Positions 16,723-25,878 of a stretch of DNA of 54,084 nt are shown here, in pieces. The stretch is taken from positions 1-54,084 of the forward strand of contig JAJYGT010000155.1 in assembly GCA_021785005.1 (NCBI GenBank). Reading direction: 5' to 3'. Under the pieces are notes generated by a model. It saw only the letters and a list, made by a program, of their open reading frames with translations. It was not told where the DNA came from and made no database searches. The position numbers and the translations under genes are program-made. This DNA comes from Actinomycetes bacterium (lineage in GTDB: Bacteria; Actinomycetota; Acidimicrobiia; Acidimicrobiales; Acidimicrobiaceae). Position 1 is the stretch's first letter. Each line of letters opens with the position of its first letter.

Positions 16723-16936
16723 TTGGGTTGCCCTAAGAGGGTCCAGTCGTATTACGGCAGTCGACTTCGACGGCAGAGAGCCGCGGATCTATGTTCGCTT
16801 GAAGGCCTACATGCGCGCCAAGGTTCTCAGTCCGCTTGCGAAATACGAATATCCGCCCGATCTTGAGGAGAAGGCTGTCGAACTCGTGCTGCAGCAGGCT
16901 GAGATGTTTGCTGCGAATGGGAAGGAGGAGTCATGA
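16715..16936 (+). CDS. HsdR C-terminal-tail-like miniprotein 2
   Basis: A 73-residue protein. Residues 26-68 ([12 protein letters not shown], then [19 protein letters not shown]) again resemble the C-terminal tail of a DUF3387-type HsdR. Its N terminus differs completely from miniprotein 1, so only the tail segment is shared. GGAGGA lies five bases before the ATG, inside the DUF2130 gene, and the stop overlaps the start of the OLD-family gene (ATGA) with a strong AAGGAGGAG. Two independent occurrences, each immediately before a new module, suggest either recombination scars or an adaptor that is selected. No catalytic residues are present. Confidence 0.7.
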   Translation: MPNWVALRGSSRITAVDFDGREPRIYVRLKAYMRAKVLSPLAKYEYPPDLEEKAVELVLQQAEMFAANGKEES

Positions 16937-18918
16937 AGGTCGCGTTGGTTCACGTCAACGGCTTTCGCTTGTTAGACGATGCGATTATCTCGCTTGAAGG
17001 CGACACGACCATCATCGTTGGACGGAACAATAGTGGAAAAACTTCGTTCGTTGAAGCGTTCTACAAGTTCCTTGGGACTGACAAAGTCTCGTTCACGCTG
17101 GATGACTTCAGCCTAAAGAGTCTTGCGGAATTTCGGAGTGCTGAAGAATTGTGGCGGAAGGCGGAGCAAGCTCGTGCCGAGGGTAATTCAGTGAACGCAG
17201 AGCAGCTTGAGAGTGATGCCGTTGCACTCTTGCCGAATATCCGCCTCGATGTCGAAGTCGTCTATGACGAGGAGGATCCACTCGCCCCAATTAGCGATCT
17301 CATTTTGGATCTCGATCCGAATAGGCATGATGTCTTGCTTTCATGTCGCTACGTGGCGACAAGACCGTTGGAATTTCTAAGAGCCTATAGCGAGTCGCGT
17401 CTCGAAGACATCGTTGATTTTCTACGAAAGAGGATGCGCACATATTTCGATCGCGAATTCTTAGCAATTGATAAGGCCGATCCGACGAACCTTCGAACTG
17501 TTAACTCCGCGCAAGCAAAAGCGGCAGTACTTTGCGATTTCATCTACGCCCAAAACCTCTTCGATGACACCTCTTCAGATACAGGACACGGCTTGTCGAA
17601 GGGATTCGAGAGCTACTACCGCGCTATCGCAAACACTGACGGTACAATCGAGAGTCTCGAAGCTGCTCTCGTAGATGTCGCTTCGAAGCTCGACAGTGAG
17701 TACACGACACTGTTCGCTGACGTCTTTGGAGACCTGAAACACTTTGGAGCAGACCGTATGCCGAGCCTTCAGGAGATAAAGATTGTGTCGGAGTTCAGTG
17801 CTGCCGATCTTCTCAAAGGCAGCACCAAGGTCATGTATGCTCACGAATCAGGCACCGATCTCCCTGAAGCACACAACGGCCTCGGCTTCAGTAAGTTGAT
17901 CTTTATCATCTTGCAGTTTGTATCGTTTTTTGAGGCATACAAGAAGCGGCAACCGCATTCAGGTGTTCAACTGCTCTTTCTTGAGGAACCTGAGGCCCAT
18001 CTGCACCCCCAGATGCAGGCTGTGTTCATTAAGAATGTGAGTGACTACCTTAAGCTAAAAGCCGAATGGAACGTTCAGCTCGTTATTACCACTCACTCAT
18101 CGCACGTCGTTGCGGAGAGTGGATTCTCCTGCCTTCGCTACTTCGATACTACAAGCAATAGCCTCAACATCAAGGACCTTAGCACGTTCCGCACGGATCT
18201 TGAGGTAAGCGATGAGACGACTCTCAAGTTCTTGCAGCAATACATGGCGCTACAACGGTGCGACTTGTTCTTCGCTGATAAGGCTATTTTCGTTGAAGGC
18301 ACAGTCGAGAGACTCGTCCTACCCAAGTTGATTAATAAGTCTGCTCCCGCCCTACAGCACGAGTACATCTCTGTGATCGAAGTCGGTGGTGCCTACGCAG
18401 TAAAGTTCAAGAAATTGATCGAGTTCCTTGGTATACCGACGCTGGTGATTACAGACATTGACTCCGCAGATCCAGGAGGTCGTCACCCGAAGACTCGTAC
18501 CGACACGACTGGAGCAATCACTACGAACGTCACACTGAAAGAGTGGCTACCTCAATCCACTTCTGTTGCCGATCTGTTGGCAAAGGCCGACGACGACAAG
18601 ATTTCAGGTGTGGTTCGTGTTGCATATCAAGTACCGGAGGTAACTGGTTCTAAAACGGGGCGTAGCTTCGAGGAAGCTTTCATACTCGCGAACGCCGATC
18701 AACTAGCTAATGCCACTGCTCTCGCCTCAAAGAATATCTTCACCGGCGACGATGGCAAATCGCTTTCCGCTGATGCCATTCGTGCTGACGCATACGAGAT
18801 CGCGGGTCGCATAGATAGCAAGTCAGACTTCGCGTTCGACATTCTGACACTTGAGGACTGGACCACTCCTCGATACATTGAGGAGGGACTCAAATGGCTA
18901 GCACCTCCGATAGGGTAA
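16933..18918 (+). CDS. OLD-family ATPase/Toprim nuclease (GajA-like)
   Basis: A 661-residue overcoming-lysogenization-defect family protein, with an N-terminal ABC-type ATPase and a C-terminal Toprim nuclease. Walker A GRNNSGKT is at 30-37, a large helical insertion spans about 60-290, the signature-like NGLGFSKL begins at 315, Walker B with LEEPEAHLHPQ is at 350-360, and the switch THSSH at 387-391. The Toprim glutamate is Glu455 (FVEGTVE) and the acidic pair is Asp508/Asp510 (TDIDSAD). The next gene encodes a UvrD-like helicase and overlaps it by 25 bases. That tandem is the hallmark of class 2 OLD systems and of the Gabija anti-phage system (GajAB), though this protein is longer than the Bacillus GajA I remember. 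Confidence 0.88.
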   Translation: MKVALVHVNGFRLLDDAIISLEGDTTIIVGRNNSGKTSFVEAFYKFLGTDKVSFTLDDFSLKSLAEFRSAEELWRKAEQARAEGNSVNAEQLESDAVALLPNIRLDVEVVYDEEDPLAPISDLILDLDPNRHDVLLSCRYVATRPLEFLRAYSESRLEDIVDFLRKRMRTYFDREFLAIDKADPTNLRTVNSAQAKAAVLCDFIYAQNLFDDTSSDTGHGLSKGFESYYRAIANTDGTIESLEAALVDVASKLDSEYTTLFADVFGDLKHFGADRMPSLQEIKIVSEFSAADLLKGSTKVMYAHESGTDLPEAHNGLGFSKLIFIILQFVSFFEAYKKRQPHSGVQLLFLEEPEAHLHPQMQAVFIKNVSDYLKLKAEWNVQLVITTHSSHVVAESGFSCLRYFDTTSNSLNIKDLSTFRTDLEVSDETTLKFLQQYMALQRCDLFFADKAIFVEGTVERLVLPKLINKSAPALQHEYISVIEVGGAYAVKFKKLIEFLGIPTLVITDIDSADPGGRHPKTRTDTTGAITTNVTLKEWLPQSTSVADLLAKADDDKISGVVRVAYQVPEVTGSKTGRSFEEAFILANADQLANATALASKNIFTGDDGKSLSADAIRADAYEIAGRIDSKSDFAFDILTLEDWTTPRYIEEGLKWLAPPIG

Positions 18919-20528
18919 TTGAGTGTCTAGAGGCCAAACAAAGCTTCATCGTTGAGGCTGGCGCTGGTTCGGGAAAGACTCGCACGCTCGTCGAAGCGTT
19001 AACTTACCTGTTAGCCGTCGAGGCGAGGCGGCTGCTGAGCGGAAATCAGCAGATAGTCTGCATTACCTATACGAACGTCGCAGCCAACGAGATCATGTCT
19101 CGAATCAACAGAGACCCGCTTGTTCGCGTCTCGACCATTCATGAATTCCTGTGGTCCGTCGTGCGCGGCTTTCAAGCCGAACTTCGGACGGCAATCATCA
19201 AAGAAAACGATGCCGCCGGGTCGAGACGCATTGAGAACCTTAGCTTCATCGACACCCCAATTGAGTACTGGCAGTACCCACGGAAATGGGAAGACGGCAA
19301 GATCAGTCATGACGACGTCATAACCCTTTCGGCCACCTTGTTCGACGAATATCCGAAGCTAGTCAGACTGGTAGCTGATCGTTATCCGATAATCTTCGTT
19401 GACGAGTACCAAGATACCCACCAGTCAACGATCGAACTGCTCCTCGATAACATGCTTGCCGGGAATTCGGAACGCTTGACTGTCGGACTTTTTGGCGACC
19501 ATATGCAGCGCATCTACAACACAGGCGTGGGCAAGGTCGAAAGGACTGAACTTCGTATTATACAGAAGACGGAAAACTACCGATGTTCAATGGCTGTTAT
19601 CGCGCTACTCAATGAACTTCGACCAGAGTTACGGCAGGTACCTGGCGGCACGAACGTCCAAGGGAGCGCGCGATTCATGTACGCAAGCCCTGGAGTCAGA
19701 AATCCGGTTGCACAGATACGTGCCAAGCTTCACTCCGAAGGTTGGACAGAGCAGAACGAAAAGATCCTCATGCTAACTCGTAAAAGCATTGCAAGCGACC
19801 TTGAGTGGCCTGCCCTACTCGCCGCGTACGAACAACACTCGGGCTTCGGCGTTGATGATCTTATGCGTCGTGACGACGAATTTGGCGAACTCTTCACCAA
19901 CATAGAGGCAATGGCCAGCGCTTTTAACTCTGGGCGGTATGGGGCTTTCCTTGCCCTTCGAGCTAGTAGTAGTGGTCGCATTACCCATCATTCTGACAAG
20001 AAGCTTGTCGCTGACGTGATTGCTCGTCTAAATGAACTCCGAACTTCAGCAACCGTGGGGGAAGTGGTTGACTACGTCTGGAGTAAAGGCCTGCTGCGGA
20101 AACCGAGACGTGTCGTATCGCTTGAGGAGCGAATTGCAAAAGGTGATAATCAAGACCGAGTGGAGCGCGACAGAGCGTTTCTTTCGGCTCTTAGGGCGGT
20201 TCCTTTTGCTCAAGTTGTGAGCTTCGAACGCTACCTGAACTCGGAAACCCCGTTTTCAACGAATCATGGCGTCAAGGGTGAAGAATATGAGAACGTGCTT
20301 GTCGTACTGGATGATAACCTTTGGAATCAGTACAGGTTCGAGGCGGTACTAGCTGGGGAAACTAGCAGGACGCAGTACCAGCGTAGCTTGAACCTTTTCT
20401 ACGTGTCGTGCTCTCGTGCGAAGCGCAACCTTCTTGTACTCGTTGTTTCGCCATTATCGCAATCCGCGATTGACGGTGCAAAGCGAATCTTCGGCGGTGA
20501 GAATGTCAGTGAACTCGTGGACAATTAG
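18894..20528 (+). CDS. UvrD/Rep-like superfamily 1 helicase (GajB-like)
   Basis: A 544-residue SF1A helicase-like protein. The motifs appear in order: Walker A GAGSGKT (23-29), Ia-type CITYTN (56-61), VDEYQD (169-174), GDHMQRIY, a TENYR motif, the late motif NHGVKGEEYENV, and FYVSCSRAKRNL near the C terminus. It is compact compared with UvrD (about 720 residues), as GajB proteins are. ATG at 18894 has GAGGAGGG in front and lies inside the upstream nuclease gene. In Gabija the helicase-like partner senses DNA ends or nucleotide depletion and works with the nuclease. That role is transferred from the family, not shown here. It is the last gene of the defence run. Confidence 0.88.
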   Translation: MASTSDRVIECLEAKQSFIVEAGAGSGKTRTLVEALTYLLAVEARRLLSGNQQIVCITYTNVAANEIMSRINRDPLVRVSTIHEFLWSVVRGFQAELRTAIIKENDAAGSRRIENLSFIDTPIEYWQYPRKWEDGKISHDDVITLSATLFDEYPKLVRLVADRYPIIFVDEYQDTHQSTIELLLDNMLAGNSERLTVGLFGDHMQRIYNTGVGKVERTELRIIQKTENYRCSMAVIALLNELRPELRQVPGGTNVQGSARFMYASPGVRNPVAQIRAKLHSEGWTEQNEKILMLTRKSIASDLEWPALLAAYEQHSGFGVDDLMRRDDEFGELFTNIEAMASAFNSGRYGAFLALRASSSGRITHHSDKKLVADVIARLNELRTSATVGEVVDYVWSKGLLRKPRRVVSLEERIAKGDNQDRVERDRAFLSALRAVPFAQVVSFERYLNSETPFSTNHGVKGEEYENVLVVLDDNLWNQYRFEAVLAGETSRTQYQRSLNLFYVSCSRAKRNLLVLVVSPLSQSAIDGAKRIFGGENVSELVDN

Positions 20529-20798
20529 ATGCTTCGAACGAACGAAGCCACTACACAATTTGCCCATTTTATGGGGAGGTTGACAGCAGTCTTGCGCTAG
20601 CTCCCGCATTTTGGTACTAGTCAGATATGCACGTCTCCACAGGTTGGAGAACCCATGCTGACCTTGCAGCCGCTAGAATTGAAAGTTCATGGGCCAACGA
20701 CTACGAACATGCAAGCAGGCGACCAGCAAACTTGAACCATCTGTGTGTGAGTACCTAGATATCAGTAGGCACGAAGCCGATGATTACGGACAGCACTG

Positions 20799-21848
20799 AT
20801 GGCTGATACTTTCAAGCAAGCTCTCGAGCGTGGTTGTAAGTCAATCCCGAGCGTCTGGATTCCGACAGAAATCTTTTCATTTTCCAACAAGGGTCACCTC
20901 TATCGCGCTCGGTTCTTGTTGCTCATCATTGTTTCATGCTGGCCATTAATCTTGAATTCATTTTTCAAGTTAACATTTACTCCTCTGTACCTAGGTTACC
21001 TAAATGCGAATATTTGGCTTGTTAGCTTTGGATTAATTGATGCCCTTATGTTATTCTCTGCGTTCACGGCGTGGAATTACCTCATCGACAACGCCTCGGA
21101 TATCGACGAAATTTTGACGACCTCCGATAACCGCGCAAATCCCATTAAATGGATCGACAGATGGCTATCCAGCAAAAGACAGATGGTACTTCCTTTATTT
21201 GGAGCACTTGCGTCACCAATCGTTTTGGGTTTCGTCCACAGCTCGGTCAGCAAGCATTTGCCGGTCGGTCTTGTATCCTATCTTGCAATCTCGTGGACGG
21301 GTTTCGTGGGCGGAAGCGTCCTATATTGGCTTTGGGTAGTGCCCGGCCTTCCGAGACAACTTGCGTTAGCGGGTAATCTCAATCTTCGCTGGTACGACCC
21401 AAGCTCAACTCCTGCGTTACGAACAGTGGCGAGATCGCTGGGCATCGCATCGATCTTCAACTTGATGGGAGCTGTATCTATAGTTATTTTTGGATTTGTG
21501 CTTCCACAATTGCTAACCGTTCCATCCTTAGCGTTCGTCGTCGACACGTTTTTTGTTGTCAGCATTGCAACTGCGGTGCGCGTCGCAATATATCCGATAA
21601 TTTGGTACTATCGTATTATCGTGACAAAGAAAGATGAAGTACTAGTTCAGATTGAACGCGAGATTCCTAAACTATCGGATGCGATGAGAAGCAGCGAGTG
21701 GCTGACCTCAAGTGTGGCGCTGACTTTGCACCGAGATGTGGCTGCGACTCCGGATTTTCCATTCAGCACAGTATCGATGGTTCAGTACACTGCTGCGCTC
21801 TGCGGAGCTATTGCAGCATTAATTTTCAGCTTGGTTCAACATGGTTGA
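20799..21848 (+). CDS. Six-helix integral membrane protein, unknown
   Basis: A 349-residue protein with about six hydrophobic segments (about 36-60, 72-96, 132-152, 160-190, 212-238, 240-265) and a C-terminal one near 327-346. A cytoplasmic-looking loop with several charges lies between the second and third. No transporter or enzyme signature is recognised. The gene has no obvious ribosome-binding site at 20799, follows 270 bases without a recognisable gene after the helicase, and overlaps the methyltransferase start by eight bases. The coupling suggests a shared pathway, perhaps modification of a lipid or a membrane-bound substrate (inference). Confidence 0.65.
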   Translation: MADTFKQALERGCKSIPSVWIPTEIFSFSNKGHLYRARFLLLIIVSCWPLILNSFFKLTFTPLYLGYLNANIWLVSFGLIDALMLFSAFTAWNYLIDNASDIDEILTTSDNRANPIKWIDRWLSSKRQMVLPLFGALASPIVLGFVHSSVSKHLPVGLVSYLAISWTGFVGGSVLYWLWVVPGLPRQLALAGNLNLRWYDPSSTPALRTVARSLGIASIFNLMGAVSIVIFGFVLPQLLTVPSLAFVVDTFFVVSIATAVRVAIYPIIWYYRIIVTKKDEVLVQIEREIPKLSDAMRSSEWLTSSVALTLHRDVAATPDFPFSTVSMVQYTAALCGAIAALIFSLVQHG

Positions 21849-22704
21849 TCAAAGCAATTTGAGTTCCTCCAATTCGAAAGACGTCATCGCTTACTACGAG
21901 AAGACTGAATCACGAATAGGTTATGATTTGTTGCTTCATGGGACCAAACACTTTGGCTTCTATCTACCTGGTCAATCAAAATGGCAATTTGGTGCCGCGA
22001 TGTTGAAGATGACAGACAAATTGGGCGAAACCATAGGCCTCGCGAAAGGATCTTTTCTACTTGACGCTGGCTGTGGTGTCGGCGATGTTGCGAGAAGACT
22101 TGCTTCGACACATGGCTACCTTATTACTGGAATAGATTTACTCGATTTCAATATCGCTGATGCAGTGAAACGCGCATACTCTCAAACGCTCTCTCCGATG
22201 CCTTCATTCTCCGTCATGGACTACTCCAAGTTGACTTTTGATGACTCTACTTTTGATGGCGTCTATACAATGGAAACTCTTGTGCACGCGAAGAGTCCCG
22301 AGACTGTGTTGGAAGGCTTCTTCCGTGTTCTCAAACCGGGAGGGCGGATTGTCCTGTTTGAATATTCCCATCTCCCTTATGAACAAATGCCAACACGGGT
22401 AGCGAGCGTATTCAAAGAGATAAATTGTGTCGCCGCTATGCCGGCATTCGATCAGTTCAATTACGGAACGCTCACAAGAATGTTGAAACAGACTGGATTT
22501 GTTGACGTCGAATGCGAAGATATTTCGAAGAACATTTGGCCAATGTTGCACGCATTTTCACTTATGGCTATGGTACCATACCAATTATCTCGACTACTCA
22601 ACAAGACAGGGAAAATACCGAATGCAATGTCAGGTGTGGAACTTTGGCGATACCGAAACCTGTGGCGCTATAACGTATTGTCTGGTCGTAAGCCATTGCA
22701 ATAA
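21841..22704 (+). CDS. SAM-dependent class I methyltransferase
   Basis: A 287-residue Rossmann-fold methyltransferase. Motif I LLDAGCGVGD (about 76-85) binds SAM, the acidic end of strand 2 is GIDLLD (about 98-103), and the post-motif block VLKPGGRIVLFE (about 161-172) is typical of the UbiE/sterol-type Methyltransf_11 group. An N-terminal segment with YYEKTESRIGYDLLLHGTKHFGFY resembles the substrate-facing region of small-molecule or lipid C/O-methyltransferases. Its ATG lies within the membrane-protein gene. The C-terminal 90 residues would shape the substrate pocket. The substrate is unknown. A quinone, isoprenoid or fatty-acid target is a guess based on similarity in style. Confidence 0.8.
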   Translation: MVDQSNLSSSNSKDVIAYYEKTESRIGYDLLLHGTKHFGFYLPGQSKWQFGAAMLKMTDKLGETIGLAKGSFLLDAGCGVGDVARRLASTHGYLITGIDLLDFNIADAVKRAYSQTLSPMPSFSVMDYSKLTFDDSTFDGVYTMETLVHAKSPETVLEGFFRVLKPGGRIVLFEYSHLPYEQMPTRVASVFKEINCVAAMPAFDQFNYGTLTRMLKQTGFVDVECEDISKNIWPMLHAFSLMAMVPYQLSRLLNKTGKIPNAMSGVELWRYRNLWRYNVLSGRKPLQ

Positions 22705-22990
22705 GAACCCATAAACTTCGAAAACAGGATTCATTCTGCCGGTCTCTTATCTGTATGTTAATAACGTGATAGTGGCTCCTTTGTTCGCTATGCTATTCTC
22801 GTTTTTGATTACCCGGGGAGGGAAGGTTTAGAACGGTTTTTGGGGAACATCTAGCGAGTGCACCGATTAGCGTAAAGGGTAAGCGGGACTTTCATCGATC
22901 TAAGTGCTATCGGGGCTTGAACTGCGTATGAAAACTCCAGCCTTTTCAGCCGTGTATCGATGGACATGCGATTGCAGGCGAACCGAGCAG

Positions 22991-23539
22991 CTACGTGGTA
23001 CACGGTAACTTCTCTCCCGTTTGAACCATCTTCTTCAGTCGCCCTTGCGGATCTCTCCTCTTAACTCCGCACTTCTGCAGGGAATTGAGAACTGAGTCTG
23101 CCGAGATGCCAACTAGTTGACCGATTTTGTTCGTAGACAAACCTGATTCATAGAGTCGCACTATCTCGTCTACAGTCTCCTTCGTAGGCGGTTGCAGGCG
23201 CATGATTACGCCCCCCTGTTTAAGATGGTTCGAAACGGTCCGGCGGTCAATCCTAAATTCTTTGGCAAGCTTGTACACCGTTGCACCGGATTCGTATTGC
23301 TCGACCAGGCAAGCGAGTTGCGTTTCGTTGAGCCACTTCGCTCGCTTGGGGTGCACCCGACTGACTCGTTTGCAGCTCATCCTGGTCAGGTCCAGACGAC
23401 GATAGGCGTTTATCGCCCGGCAAAGAGCAGACGGGGTCGAGTTCGTAAAGTGTCTGGCGAGGACCACCAAATTATCCGTACGAGAACCCTGTACCATATC
23501 GGTGTCAGAGTTCAAGAACCATACCGGCGGGGCCACCAA
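22991..23539 (-). pseudogene. Serine-recombinase C-terminal tail with two HTH motifs
   Basis: The C-terminal about 110 residues carry two helix-turn-helix units (ATVYKLAKEFRIDRRTVSNHL and LSTNKIGQLVGISADSVLNSL). This tandem is typical of the DNA-binding tail of actinobacterial resolvase-like serine recombinases. The catalytic domain with its serine is absent. The N-terminal about 60 residues correspond to a sequence that recurs in degraded form near 27.9 kb, so they are likely part of the element's upstream DNA read through. No convincing start signal exists; an internal ATG within the MSCKRV stretch is possible. I regard it as a remnant, though a small free HTH protein cannot be excluded. 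Confidence 0.6.
23359..23504. repeat. Mobile-element repeat, copy A (longest)
   Basis: This stretch shares about 100 bases with 27871-27975 and, at its right end, about 41 bases with 25879-25919. Shared blocks include GAGCAG(A/G)C(A/G)GGGTCG and ATCCGTA(C/T)GAGAACCCT. It overlaps the start of the recombinase-tail remnant and is read as part of the same decayed element. Confidence 0.65.
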
Positions 23540-23731
23540 GGGTTAGTGACAAAAGTATCCTAACGATAGCGACAAAACTAACTTCAATAGTTGAAATTAT
23601 TGTTGCTAGGTGTAACAAATGGGTCAGCAAACAGAGGTATACTCTCATTTGCTGGCCCATTTTGAAGTATGTAAGTTGTTTTAGAGGTAGTAAATCCCTG
23701 TCTTTGGCCAGGACTTGCGCTAAGTACTAAC

Positions 23732-24300
23732 TTATTTGGTTTGGTAGGTAGTCAGTGAGGCTACTTCTTCGACATTTGGTACGCTTTGGTTGAACGTCGA
23801 TGTTCTGGGTAACCTTTTTCCTAAAAGCCGCAATTTTCTCACATTTGCAGTAATAGTTAATACGGTAACAAGTATTGCTTGTGCAGCAATACCGCGGATC
23901 CTACGACGCCCAGAGATCCCGAATGCTTCAAGAGCGGGATCTTTTATGTAATTATTTAATCCTTCGATAGTATTTCTTAGGGTTGAGTAGCGTTTTGCCC
24001 ATAATTCAGATCTAAAGGTAAGTTCTTGTCGATGGCGAACTCCAACATCGCCTGCAATGGTTATTGAACCTTGCTACAGATCTTTGGCGGACAAGATCAT
24101 GGAGCATCAAATATTTTGGGTACCGAGATCCCTATTTGGCCAGAAGATGGCCGAATGTCAACGGCCACGAATAGGACACATTACTGGAGGACGTTTTCCT
24201 GGAGCTGGACAAGAGTAGCGCTCGTACCCGTCGTTATCGGGACTTTTTTGCGAATTAGAGCATAGGAGCGGCTAGCTTCGATATCAACTCCACCACCTGA
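23732..24300 (-). pseudogene. Degraded DDE transposase, C-terminal part
   Basis: Read on the minus strand, 24066-23732 is an open frame of about 110 residues ending in TAA. It contains the segment KRYSTLRNTIEGLNNYIKDP, then GRRRIRGIAAQAILV, which matches the C-terminal region of an actinobacterial IS transposase family (from memory). It has no start codon of its own. Upstream, up to about 24300, pieces such as CPPKICSK appear in another frame with several stops, showing frameshift decay. The remainder of 23540-24320 holds no intact gene. The exact IS family is not certain. Confidence 0.65.
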
Positions 24301-24320
24301 GAGAGAAGTTTAGTATTTTG

Positions 24321-24471
24321 CCGCCGAGGAATTTAGGAGTTAGCCGCCGAGGAATTTAGGAGTTAGCCGCCGAGGAAGTTAGGAGTTAGCCGCCGAGGAA
24401 TTTAGGAGTTAGCCGCCGGGGAAGTTAGGAGTTAGCCGCCGGGGAAGTTAGGAGTTAGCCGCCGAGGAATT
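24321..24471. repeat. Tandem array of 23-bp repeats upstream of the DUF4143 ATPase gene
   Basis: Six complete 23-bp units and one partial unit run head to tail from 24321. Each begins CCGCCG(A/G)GGAA(T/G)TTAGGA and ends GTTAG. Variation is confined to two positions (A/G and T/G). There are no spacers, so it is not a CRISPR array. It ends 23 bases before the ATG of the ATPase gene, next to a TATTCT hexamer at 24483-24488, which would put the transcription start at or very close to the ATG. An iteron-like or cooperative operator array is the simplest reading. Confidence 0.9.
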
Positions 24472-24494
24472 CTTCAGCAGACTATTCTAACTAT

Positions 24495-25766
24495 ATGAGT
24501 GAAACGCTGAATGGGATCAAAAAGCGACAGGTTATCGATGTCGTAATGGACAGGATGCAAAGCGAAAGCGTAATTTTACTTGAGGGTCCGAGGTCGGTAG
24601 GAAAATCCACTGTTCTCCGCGAACTAGCAAAAGCTTTCGGGGTGGCTCAAATCATTGATCTGGATAATCCACTAACTGCCGATGCTGTAGCGGTTGATCC
24701 AAGTAGCTTTATTTCAGAAACGTTCCCCATTTTTATCGACGAATATCAACGCGCGCCAATAATTTTGAAATCAATTAAGGCAGAACTAAATAAGAATCCT
24801 GGAGCGGGCAAGTTCGTATTAGCCGGATCAACGAGTCATGACGCCCTGCCCGTATCGACTCAAGCATTAACTGGGCGGCTGCATCGAATGACAATTTTGC
24901 CACTCTCTCAAGGCGAAATTAACGGTACAAAAGAACGATTTCTCGCTAACGTTTTAAACGAAGACATTGAAGCTGCTATGGGTGACCGAAAATCAACCAC
25001 CACTAGAGAAAATTACATCGAACGCATAGTCAAAGGTGGTTTCCCCATGGCTCTTAACCGTAGCGAAAATGCTCGAAATCGCTGGTTCGACGACTACGTG
25101 AAGATGACCCTCGGTAGAGATGTCCAAGAAATTAGTATTGTCCGACGGTCAAATCTTCTTCCAAATGTCTTTAATGCGATTGCAGCGCAAACCGGACAAA
25201 TTCTCAACGTACAAACTTTAGCGAGAAATACTGGACTCGACTGGAAAACGACGCAACACTATATCAGCCTTCTCGAACGTGTATTTCTAATACACGAGCT
25301 TCGCGCCTGGGGTAAAAAGCTAAATCCACGTAACTCATCAAGCTCTAAGGTCCACGTGCTCGATTCGGGTGTGGCAGCTAGACAAATGCATCTAACAGCA
25401 GAAAAATTAGAGCGAAAGGACCCAACTTCGCTGACTGAATTAGGTCACTTACTCGAAACTTTTATTGTTGGTGAATTGATAAAACAAGCTTCATGGATGG
25501 ACAATATCGGAACAATAGGACACTGGCGTACGTGGGATTCAAATGAAGTCGACTTGATAATCGAACGAGATGACGGTGCAGTTTTTGCCTTCGAAGTCAA
25601 AACAGCTAGTCGGGTCCCGGGAAATCATCTAATATCGCTAAGAAAGCTCAGGGAATCAGTTGGAGATTCCTTTCTAGCAGGAGTTGTACTATATTTAGGT
25701 GAGAGATCCTATTCCGTCGAAGACAGACTGCATGTTGTTAGCATTGATCGTCTCTGGACCCAATAG
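24495..25766 (+). CDS. AAA ATPase with DUF4143 (ATP-binding protein)
   Basis: A 423-residue member of the large family of archaeal and bacterial AAA-type ATPases with a C-terminal DUF4143 domain. Walker A GPRSVGKST is near residues 31-39, Walker B IFIDEYQR near 79-86, and the sensor-like LAGSTS near 108-113. The second half has the winged-helix segment (TLARNTGLDWKTTQHYISLLE) and the DUF4143 end with a nuclease-like acidic/Lys pattern (NEVDLI, then FEVKT). Members are abundant and of unproven function; some act in stress or toxin-like modules. It is monocistronic and lies directly behind the 23-bp repeat array. Composition is AT-richer than the defence operon, suggesting separate acquisition. 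Confidence 0.9.
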   Translation: MSETLNGIKKRQVIDVVMDRMQSESVILLEGPRSVGKSTVLRELAKAFGVAQIIDLDNPLTADAVAVDPSSFISETFPIFIDEYQRAPIILKSIKAELNKNPGAGKFVLAGSTSHDALPVSTQALTGRLHRMTILPLSQGEINGTKERFLANVLNEDIEAAMGDRKSTTTRENYIERIVKGGFPMALNRSENARNRWFDDYVKMTLGRDVQEISIVRRSNLLPNVFNAIAAQTGQILNVQTLARNTGLDWKTTQHYISLLERVFLIHELRAWGKKLNPRNSSSSKVHVLDSGVAARQMHLTAEKLERKDPTSLTELGHLLETFIVGELIKQASWMDNIGTIGHWRTWDSNEVDLIIERDDGAVFAFEVKTASRVPGNHLISLRKLRESVGDSFLAGVVLYLGERSYSVEDRLHVVSIDRLWTQ

Positions 25767-25878
25767 TATTAGACATCGTCAATTGAATTTGGTCGATCAT
25801 TAGGTACCTAAACAAGGTCTCCGGACAATGGATGACTCGCAAAGAGTGCCCACTTTTCTGTATCAACCTCTGATACCG

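Noticed and set aside
24321-24471. Possible CRISPR array
   Set aside because: The 23-bp units are directly adjacent with no variable spacers, and no cas gene is present.
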